Source: Streptomyces capillispiralis
GTDB lineage: Bacteria > Actinomycetota > Actinomycetes > Streptomycetales > Streptomycetaceae
Reading direction: 5' to 3'
DNA length: 64,000 bases
Assembly: GCF_007829875.1 (NCBI RefSeq)
Contig: NZ_VIWV01000001.1
Location: 7,018,001 to 7,082,000 of the forward strand
Both the position numbers and the translations under genes were made by a program. The notes below the pieces were generated by a model that had not been told where the DNA came from, made no database searches, and saw nothing but the letters and a program-made list of their open reading frames with translations. This document shows, one piece after another, positions 58,290 through 64,000 of the stretch (the first letter of the stretch is position 1; each line of letters starts with the position of its first letter).

Positions 58290-59159
58290 GTGCCCCTCAC
58301 CACCACCGGCGAACTCGTCGCCCGCGCCGCCGCGCACCGCTCGGCGGTCGCCTCCTTCAACATCATCACCCTCGAACACGTCGAGGCCGTCGTCGCCGGC
58401 GCCGAGTCGGTGAACGCCCCCGTCGTGCTCCAGGTCAGCGAGAACGCCGTCAGGTTCCGCCACGGCCGCCTGCTCCCGCTCGCCCGCGCCGCCGTCGCCG
58501 CCGCCGAACAGGCCGGCGTCCCGGTCGCGCTGCACCTCGACCACGTGCGCAGCGACGCCCTGCTGCGGCAGGCACCGGACGCCGGCTTCGGCTCGGTGAT
58601 GTACGACGCGGCCCGGCTGCCGTACGCCGACAACCTCGCCGCGACCCGGGCCGCCGTCGACTGGGCCCACGCCCAGGGGCTGTGGATCGAGGCCGAGCTG
58701 GGCGAGATCGGCGGCAAGGACGGACAGGGCGCGCTGGACGCCCACGCCCCCGGCGCCCGCACCGACCCCGCTCAGGCCCGCGCGTTCGTCGCTGACTCCG
58801 GCGTGGACGCGCTGGCCGTCGCCATCGGCACCACCCATGCCATGACCACCCGTACCGCCACCCTCGACCACGGACTCCTCAAGCGGCTGACCGCCGCCCT
58901 GGACGTGCCCCTCGTGCTGCACGGTTCCTCCGGTCTGCCCGACGACGAACTCGCCGCGGCGGTCACCGGCGGGATCACCAAGGTCAACGTCGGGACCGCC
59001 CTCAACCTCGCCATGACGGGCGCGATCCGGCAGTTCCTCACCGACCACCCCGAGGCGGTCGACTCCCGCAGCTACCTCACGGCGGGCCGGGACGCGATGA
59101 CCCGGGCGGTCGCGGAGATCATCCGGACCCTGGGCCCGGTCCCCGCGGCTACCGCTTGA
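58290..59159 (+). CDS. Class II fructose/tagatose-bisphosphate aldolase (GatY/KbaY-like)
   Basis: The 289-residue zinc aldolase has SVASFNIITLEHVEAVVAGA, VPVALHLDHVRSDALLRQAP (zinc His and catalytic Asp), GSVMYDAARLPYADNLAATR, WIEAELGEIGGKDGQGALDA, and VPLVLHGSSGLPDDELAAAV plus ITKVNVGTALNLAMTGAIRQ (phosphate and zinc sites). It splits ketose 1,6-bisphosphates; GatY/KbaY-type tagatose specificity fits its SIS neighbour. GTG 58290 has AAAGGA upstream, 20 bp after the SIS stop. It overlaps the convergent methyltransferase end by 11 bp. Confidence 0.9.
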   Translation: MPLTTTGELVARAAAHRSAVASFNIITLEHVEAVVAGAESVNAPVVLQVSENAVRFRHGRLLPLARAAVAAAEQAGVPVALHLDHVRSDALLRQAPDAGFGSVMYDAARLPYADNLAATRAAVDWAHAQGLWIEAELGEIGGKDGQGALDAHAPGARTDPAQARAFVADSGVDALAVAIGTTHAMTTRTATLDHGLLKRLTAALDVPLVLHGSSGLPDDELAAAVTGGITKVNVGTALNLAMTGAIRQFLTDHPEAVDSRSYLTAGRDAMTRAVAEIIRTLGPVPAATA

Positions 59160-60294
59160 CGGCCCTCAGCACCACGAACTTCGGGTCGGACGCCACGACC
59201 TCGCTGTTGCCGAACAGCCGCCGCAGCTTCACGTGGTACCCGAGGTGCCGGTTGCCGACCACCCACAGCTCGCCGCCCGGACGCAGGGTGCGGCGGGCGC
59301 CGGTGAACATGCGCCAGGCGGTGGCGTCCGAGGTCGCCTGGTGGGAGTGGAAGGGCGGGTTGTTCAGCACCAGGCCGGCACTGCCGGCCGGCACGCCCGC
59401 CAGGCCGTCACCGACCCGGAACCCGGCCCGCCCGGACAGCCCGTTCGCCCGGTACGTGGCCTCGGCGGACGCCACGGCCTGGAAGGACTCGTCCACGAAC
59501 AGCACCTCGGCCGCCGGGTCGGCCAGTGCCATCGCCGTACCGACCACACCGTTGCCGCAGCCCAGGTCCACGATCAGGTCACCGTCCTTCGCGGCCGGCA
59601 GGTGCCGCAGGAAGAACCGGGTGCCGATGTCGAGGTGGTCGGCGCTGAACACCCCCGCGTGGTTGACGACGGTCCGCCCGGAGACGGGACCGACGTCGTC
59701 GGGCAGCGCGTAGCGGTACGGCCAGGGATTGGCGGGACGCTTCAGCGCGGGGTCCGGTGTGCAGAAGACCAGGCGCGCCTTCTGCTCGGCGAGCGAGGTG
59801 CGGGTCGGGCCGAGGATCCGCTCGAACAGCCTCAGCGTCGAGGTGTGGATCTCCTTCACCATGCCCGTGCCGACGACGACCGTGTCCGCGTGCACGGCGG
59901 GCGCCAGCCGCAGCAACTGGTCCTCCAGCAGCGCCAGGCTCTTCGGCACCCGCACGAGCAGGACGTCGATCCGCTCCGGCGGCGGGTCCTGCGTGGTGAG
60001 CAGCCGGACGCCGTCCGGCCCGGCGCCGTTGCGGGCCAGGTTGGCGCGGGTCGCCTCCTGGCCGAGCCAGGAGTCGGTGATCTGCACGGGCCGGTGCTCC
60101 GCGAGCGCCGTGACCAGCGCGCCCCAGCGGTCGCCGACGACCACGACCGTCCCCGAGAGCGGCACCGGCCGCTCGGCGAGATGCCTCAGCAGATACGCGT
60201 CGGAGGCGTCCCAGGCGCGCAGCCGGTCGCGCGGATCCTCGGGGAACCGGGCCAGCGCGAGCTCGCCCCACGGAGTCGTCATACGGTCGTTCAT
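59149..60294 (-). CDS. Class I methyltransferase, RlmG/RsmC-like
   Basis: The 381-residue protein has a degenerate N-terminal methyltransferase-like half (residues about 1-190; VVVVGDRWGALVTALAEH, IDVLLVRVPKSLALLEDQLL). A complete C-terminal SAM domain follows: GDLIVDLGCGNGVVGTAMAL (SAM loop), VLFVDESFQAVASAEATYRA and GLVLNNPPFHSHQATS with the NPPF motif of N2-guanine methyltransferases. This two-half layout is that of RlmG (23S G1835) and RsmC (16S G1207). It most likely methylates a guanine in rRNA. Confidence 0.88.
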   Translation of the reverse strand: MNDRMTTPWGELALARFPEDPRDRLRAWDASDAYLLRHLAERPVPLSGTVVVVGDRWGALVTALAEHRPVQITDSWLGQEATRANLARNGAGPDGVRLLTTQDPPPERIDVLLVRVPKSLALLEDQLLRLAPAVHADTVVVGTGMVKEIHTSTLRLFERILGPTRTSLAEQKARLVFCTPDPALKRPANPWPYRYALPDDVGPVSGRTVVNHAGVFSADHLDIGTRFFLRHLPAAKDGDLIVDLGCGNGVVGTAMALADPAAEVLFVDESFQAVASAEATYRANGLSGRAGFRVGDGLAGVPAGSAGLVLNNPPFHSHQATSDATAWRMFTGARRTLRPGGELWVVGNRHLGYHVKLRRLFGNSEVVASDPKFVVLRAVKR

Positions 60295-60350
60295 CGTGCT
60301 GCCAGGCTAGCCGAGCCCCGGCTCGGGCTCCGTCCGGCAGGATGGGATGC

Positions 60351-61010
60351 ATGGACGCCGAGCTGTTCCCCAGGGCACGGGAGGAGATCGCGCCCGGCGC
60401 GGTGCACGTGCCGGACTGGCTGGACGCGCGCGAGCAGCGCGCCCTGCTCGACGCCTGCCGGGAGTGGGCCGGGCCGCCCGCCGGACTGCGCACCGTCCGC
60501 ACGCCCGGCGGCGGCACCATGACCGCCCGGCAGGTCTGCCTCGGCCGGCACTGGTACCCGTACGGCTACGCCCGCACCGCCGTCGACGGCGACGGCGCGC
60601 CGGTGAAGCCCTTCCCCTCCTGGCTCGGCGCGCTGGCCCGCCGCGCGGTGACCGACGCGCTGGGAGAAGCCTCCGTGCCCGCGGCGGCGTACGACGTCGC
60701 GCTCGTCAACTTCTACGACGGCGACGCCCGCATGGGCATGCACCGCGACAGCGACGAGAAGGCGGACGCGCCGGTGGTGTCGCTGAGCCTCGGGGACACG
60801 TGCGTGTTCCGCTTCGGCAACACCCGGACCAGGACCCGGCCCTGGACGGACGTCGAGCTGCGCAGCGGCGACCTGTTCGTCTTCGGCGGCCCCTCCCGGT
60901 GGGCGTACCACGGCGTCCCCCGCGTCCTCGCGGGCACGTCACCGGCCGGGTCGGGACTGGCCGGGCGGCTCAACATCACGCTGCGGGTCAGCGGGCTGCC
61001 GGGCCGCTGA
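60351..61010 (+). CDS. AlkB-like 2-oxoglutarate/Fe(II) dioxygenase
   Basis: The 219-residue enzyme would reverse alkylation damage in DNA or RNA. It has MTARQVCLGRHWYPYGYA, VALVNFYDGDARMGMHRDSD with the iron H-x-D, VVSLSLGDTCVFRFGN, LRSGDLFVFGGPSRWAYHGV with the second iron His, and LAGRLNITLRVSGL with the 2-oxoglutarate Arg (R-x-N-x-T-x-R). ATG 60351 is chosen; an ATG at 60342 would add three residues. It is divergent from the rRNA methyltransferase. Confidence 0.92.
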   Translation: MDAELFPRAREEIAPGAVHVPDWLDAREQRALLDACREWAGPPAGLRTVRTPGGGTMTARQVCLGRHWYPYGYARTAVDGDGAPVKPFPSWLGALARRAVTDALGEASVPAAAYDVALVNFYDGDARMGMHRDSDEKADAPVVSLSLGDTCVFRFGNTRTRTRPWTDVELRSGDLFVFGGPSRWAYHGVPRVLAGTSPAGSGLAGRLNITLRVSGLPGR

Positions 61011-61061
61011 CGTGTGTCACGCCCGAGCGGCCGGGTTGCGGATCATGGGAGACTCGCCTCC

Positions 61062-62339
61062 ATGAGCGGGAAGGCGGACCCCCGGCCGGCGGGGGAAGGG
61101 ACCACCACCTCGAGGACGCGGTTGGACCGGGGGCGCGGCGCGCTCGGGCCCGCGCTGGAGCTCGTGCACACCGGACGGGCGCCGACCCGCGCGGTGCTCA
61201 CCGCCGAACTGGGTGTCACCCGGGCGACGGCCGGAGCGGTCGCCGCCGAGCTGGAGGCGCTCGGGCTGATCACGGTGGACGCCCGGCCCGGTGCCGCGGC
61301 CGGATCCCAGGGCCGCCCCTCGCACCGGCTGTCCGTCGCGGAGGACGGTCCCGTGGCGCTCGCCGCTCAGGTGCACGCCGACGGTTTCCGCGCGGCGCTG
61401 GTCGGGCTCGGCGGCCGTATCGTCGCCACGGCACCCGGCTGCGAGGTCGTCGACGCCGACCCGGCGAAGGTCCTCGGCTCCGTCGTCGCGGCGGGCGCCG
61501 AGCTGCTGCGGGAGACCGGGCGGCGGTGCGTGGGCGCCGGACTCGCCGTGCCCTCGGCGGTGGCCGAACCGGAAGGGCTGGCCCTCAACCCCCTGCATCT
61601 GGCCTGGCCCGCGGGCGCACCGGTGCGGGAGATCTTCGCCGAGCAGGTGCGCGCGGCAGGGCTGGAAGGACCCGCCTTCGCCGCCAACGACGTCAACCTC
61701 GCCGCCCTCGCCGAGCACCGGCACGGCGCCGGGCGCGGCTCGCGCGACCTGCTGTGCGTGGCCACCGGCCACCGCGGCGTGGGGGGTGCGCTGGTCCTCG
61801 ACGGCCGTCTGCACTCGGGCAGTTCGGGCCTCGCCCTGGAGGTCGGCCACCTCACCGTCAACCCCGAGGGCCGCCCCTGCCACTGCGGCAGCCGCGGCTG
61901 CCTCGACGTGGAGGCGGACCCGCTGGCCCTCCTCACCGCGGCGGGGCGCGCGCCCGGCCCCGAGATGTCCCTGCTGAAGCAGGCCGACGACCTGATCCGC
62001 GGCCAGTACGACGACCCGGAGGTGCGCACCGCCACCGAGGCGCTCATCGACCGGCTCGGTCTCGGCCTCGCCGGGCTGGTGAACATCCTCAACCCGGACC
62101 GGATCATCCTCGGCGGCCTGCACCGCACCCTGCTGGAGGCCGACCCGGACCGGCTCCGCGCCGTCGTCGCCGACCGCAGCCTGTGGGGCCGCAGCGGCGG
62201 CGTCCCGATCCTCGCCTGCACCCTCGACCACAACAGCCTGGTCGGCGCGGCGGAACTCGCCTGGCAGCCGGTGCTGGACGACCCCCTCGGGGCACTGGGC
62301 CAGGAAGACACCCCGACCGACAGAAAGCCGACGTCATGA
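61062..62339 (+). CDS. ROK-family transcriptional regulator
   Basis: The 425-residue protein has an N-terminal winged helix (about 30-95; RAPTRAVLTAELGVTRATAG, AVAAELEALGLITV). A ROK sugar-binding domain follows: GPVALAAQVHADGFRAALVG, VGAGLAVPSAVAEPEGLALN, FAANDVNLAALAEHRHGAGR, LCVATGHRGVGGALVLDGRL and the zinc motif CHCGSRGCLDVE. The phosphate loop lacks the DxGGT of ROK kinases, so it is a regulator (NagC/XylR type). GGAGA precedes the ATG. It overlaps the dehydrogenase gene by ATGA, which it may control. Confidence 0.92.
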   Translation: MSGKADPRPAGEGTTTSRTRLDRGRGALGPALELVHTGRAPTRAVLTAELGVTRATAGAVAAELEALGLITVDARPGAAAGSQGRPSHRLSVAEDGPVALAAQVHADGFRAALVGLGGRIVATAPGCEVVDADPAKVLGSVVAAGAELLRETGRRCVGAGLAVPSAVAEPEGLALNPLHLAWPAGAPVREIFAEQVRAAGLEGPAFAANDVNLAALAEHRHGAGRGSRDLLCVATGHRGVGGALVLDGRLHSGSSGLALEVGHLTVNPEGRPCHCGSRGCLDVEADPLALLTAAGRAPGPEMSLLKQADDLIRGQYDDPEVRTATEALIDRLGLGLAGLVNILNPDRIILGGLHRTLLEADPDRLRAVVADRSLWGRSGGVPILACTLDHNSLVGAAELAWQPVLDDPLGALGQEDTPTDRKPTS

Positions 62340-63226
62340 CCGACCAGCTCACCGTCAGCGTCCTGGGCACCGGCATCATGGGCGCCGCGATGGCCCGCAA
62401 CCTCGTCCGCGCCGGCCACACCGTCCGTGCCTGGAACCGCACCCGCGCCAAGGCCGACCCGCTGGCCGCCGACGGCGCTCACGTCGCCGCGACCCCCGCC
62501 GAGGCGGTGGAGTCCGCCGACGTGGTGCTGACCATGCTGTACGACGGCTCCGCCACCCTGGAGACGATGCGCCGGGCGGCGTCCGCCCTGCGCCCCGGCA
62601 CCGTCTGGGCGCAGTCCACCACCGCGGGCATCGAGGGCGTCGCCGAACTGGCCGGCTTCGCCCGCGAACACGGCCTGCTCTTCTACGACGCCCCGGTGCT
62701 GGGCACCCGGCGGCCCGCCGAGGCCGGACAGCTGACCGTGCTCGCCGCCGGACCCGCCGGGGGCCGGGACAGGGTGACCCCGGTGTTCGACGCCGTCGGT
62801 GCCCGCACCGTGTGGACGGGGGAGGACGGCGCGACGGGCAGCGCGACCCGTCTGAAGCTGGTCGCCAACAGCTGGGTGCTCGCGGCCACCGCCGCCGCCG
62901 GTGAGACCCTCGCCCTGGCCAAGGCCCTCGACGTCGCACCGGACGGCTTCTTCGACCTCATCGCCGGCGGCCCGCTCGACATGGGCTATCTGCGGGCCAA
63001 GGCCGGCCTGATCCTCGAGGACCGGCTGTCCCCGGCCCAGTTCGCCGTGGCCACCGCCGCCAAGGACGCCCGGCTGATCGTGGCGGCCGGCGAACGGCAC
63101 GGCGTCCGCCTGGACGTGGCCGCCGCGAGCGCCGGGCGGCTGGAGCGGGCCGTGGAGCTGGGCCACGGCGACGAGGACATGGCCGCCGCCTACTACGCCA
63201 GCTTCGACGACGGCCCCACCGCCTGA
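62336..63226 (+). CDS. NAD(P)-dependent beta-hydroxyacid dehydrogenase (3-hydroxyisobutyrate dehydrogenase-like)
   Basis: The 296-residue enzyme has VSVLGTGIMGAAMARNLVRA (Rossmann loop), VRAWNRTRAKADPLAADG, YDAPVLGTRRPAEAGQLTVL (family signature; the usual G-G in the substrate loop is GTRR), KLVANSWVLAATAAAGETLA with the catalytic Lys-x3-Asn, and KDARLIVAAGERHGV. It oxidises a beta-hydroxyacid or reduces a semialdehyde. The ATG overlaps the ROK regulator stop, an operon of repressor and enzyme. Confidence 0.9.
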   Translation: MTDQLTVSVLGTGIMGAAMARNLVRAGHTVRAWNRTRAKADPLAADGAHVAATPAEAVESADVVLTMLYDGSATLETMRRAASALRPGTVWAQSTTAGIEGVAELAGFAREHGLLFYDAPVLGTRRPAEAGQLTVLAAGPAGGRDRVTPVFDAVGARTVWTGEDGATGSATRLKLVANSWVLAATAAAGETLALAKALDVAPDGFFDLIAGGPLDMGYLRAKAGLILEDRLSPAQFAVATAAKDARLIVAAGERHGVRLDVAAASAGRLERAVELGHGDEDMAAAYYASFDDGPTA

Positions 63227-63263
63227 CCGACAGAGCCGACCGCACCGCACCGAGGAGTCCGTT

Positions 63264-63686
63264 GTGTCCAAGCCCCCGCTGCCCCCCGAGGCCGACGCCC
63301 TGCTGCGCCGCCCCAACCCCTGTGTGATGGCGACGATCCGCTCCGACGGCGCGCCCGTCTCCACCCCCACCTGGTACCTGTGGGAGGACGGCCGCGCCCT
63401 GATCAACCTCGACGAGGGCCGGGTCCGGCTGAAGCACCTGCGCCGCGAACCCCGCATCACCCTCACCGTCCTGGCCGGCGACGACTGGTACACCCACGTC
63501 ACCCTGATCGGCCGTGTCGTCGAGCTGCGCGACGACGAGGGCCTGGCCGACATCGACCGCCTCTCCCGGCACTACACCGGCAAGCCCTACGCGGACCGGG
63601 AGCGCGCCCGGGTCAGCGCCTGGATCGAGGTCGAACGCTGGCACGGCTGGGGCGCGATGAGGGACAGCGACCAGGCGGCCACCTGA
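63264..63686 (+). CDS. PPOX-class F420/FMN-dependent split-barrel protein
   Basis: The 140-residue split-barrel protein has EADALLRRPNPCVMATIRSD, GAPVSTPTWYLWEDGRALIN, RVRLKHLRREPRITLTVLAG and a final WIEVERWHGWGAM. This is the TIGR03618-like PPOX family, mostly F420-binding in actinobacteria. It probably reduces a small unsaturated or nitro substrate; the specific reaction is unknown. Gene spacing (37 bp) and strand suggest it could be transcribed with the dehydrogenase upstream. Confidence 0.88.
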   Translation: MSKPPLPPEADALLRRPNPCVMATIRSDGAPVSTPTWYLWEDGRALINLDEGRVRLKHLRREPRITLTVLAGDDWYTHVTLIGRVVELRDDEGLADIDRLSRHYTGKPYADRERARVSAWIEVERWHGWGAMRDSDQAAT

Positions 63687-63787
63687 CCGACGGTGCCCGG
63701 CCGGACGTCACGGCCGGTCCACGGCGGAGGGACCGGGACCACCGGTGAGGACGCGGCCCACCGTGCCGTGCACGGTGCGGGGCGTGT

Positions 63788-64000
63788 TCACCACTGGCGC
63801 CCCCGGGGCAGCCGGTCCCGCTCCGGCGCCGACAGGTGGAGCACCTGGAAGACCTCGCCGTCCGCCTCCGGCGCGTGGTGCCGCCGCAGCGAGAAGTGGA
63901 CCAGCTCCCAGCGGGCGGTGTCCATGGCCGCCGCCGCGAGGACCACCCCGTCCGTCCCGGCCAGCCGCCCGCACTCCCGGGCCGCCTCCTCGGCCACCTC
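63788..64000 (-). CDS. C-terminal part of a protein running off the window end, unknown
   Basis: At least 70 residues are visible: EEAARECGRLAGTDGVVLAA, then AMDTARWELVHFSLRRHHAP, GEVFQVLHLSAPERDRLPRG and a stop. I see no family motif. An in-frame ATG at 63997 exists, but the true start is probably beyond the window. It is convergent with the PPOX-type gene; 63687-63787 holds no gene. Confidence 0.45.
   Translation of the reverse strand, partial: EVAEEAARECGRLAGTDGVVLAAAAMDTARWELVHFSLRRHHAPEADGEVFQVLHLSAPERDRLPRGRQW

Noticed and set aside
1..64000. Search for tRNA or rRNA genes, CRISPR arrays, prophage or integrative-element genes, and antibiotic biosynthesis clusters
   Set aside because: No cloverleaf ending in GGTTCGAATCC-like sequence, no regularly spaced repeats, no integrase or capsid genes and no PKS/NRPS/terpene synthase were seen. 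Detection by eye could miss a tRNA.

Overview
The window is a piece of an actinobacterial chromosome, almost certainly Streptomyces or a very close relative. The reasons are very high GC with strong third-position GC bias, frequent GTG starts and ATGA/GTGA stop-start overlaps, a mycothiol-dependent maleylpyruvate-isomerase-like protein, an exact CebR cellulose-regulator box, a class F sortase, and families typical of streptomycetes (DUF6214, DUF6421, DUF6807, DUF6986, DUF5134). I see no phage, plasmid, CRISPR, rRNA or tRNA signal. It reads as accessory/core-edge chromosome rich in regulators, carbohydrate use and small stress or envelope functions. About 67 protein genes, two of them cut by the window ends, plus one decayed gene and one MITE-like element are described.

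Left part (1-21.5 kb): the start of a secreted PL3 pectate lyase; an old-yellow-enzyme reductase divergent from an ArsR-type regulator over a clear inverted-repeat operator; a ferredoxin-NADP reductase; a DUF305 lipoprotein divergent from a secreted LVIVD beta-propeller; a TetR regulator; a PAP2 phosphatase; an M56 peptidase with a DUF5134 membrane protein; a FUSC-like exporter translationally coupled to a MarR regulator below a CAGGTAA/TTACCTG palindrome; two VOC proteins; a MITE-like repeat; a GNAT protein and a GDPD; the DUF6421-SDR-threonine aldolase operon; a transglutaminase-like gene under a promoter buried in an 18-bp dyad, followed by a truncated B3/4-domain gene; an acyltransferase, a thioredoxin-like protein and a flavin reductase.

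Middle (21.7-40.7 kb): etfBA; a DUF6986 aldolase-like gene; a membrane Ser/Thr kinase; a GGCT-like hypothetical in tandem with a LacI regulator that faces a ROK sugar kinase; a small secreted acidic protein; a TmrB-like P-loop/NUDIX fusion; an MBL hydrolase; an M20 dipeptidase; a geranylgeranyl-reductase-type flavoprotein; a NarL-type two-component pair; a MarR regulator; a mycothiol-dependent enzyme; a stress SDR with a SigB-like promoter; and an MFS transporter.

Right part (40.8-64 kb): a sortase-substrate-like protein with its class F sortase; a plant-polysaccharide pair (GH5 mannanase and SGNH esterase, both with CBM2) below a perfect CebR box; a tctCBA carboxylate transporter divergent from an orphan CitB-type response regulator; a three-gene overlapping operon (Gfo/Idh oxidoreductase, DUF6807, cupin) under a perfect 20-bp LacI-type palindrome; a PAP2 phosphatase; a secreted protein whose promoter spacer holds a CsoR-like copper box; a GH15 glycosidase; a DeoR regulator divergent from a SIS isomerase/class II aldolase pair; an RlmG-like methyltransferase; an AlkB-like dioxygenase; a ROK repressor coupled to a beta-hydroxyacid dehydrogenase; and an F420/FMN PPOX-type protein.

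The unifying theme is extracellular plant polymer breakdown (pectin, mannan, esterified xylan), uptake and sugar catabolism, each with its own local repressor and palindromic operator. Function calls come from reading translated sequence and remembered family motifs; no database search was run.
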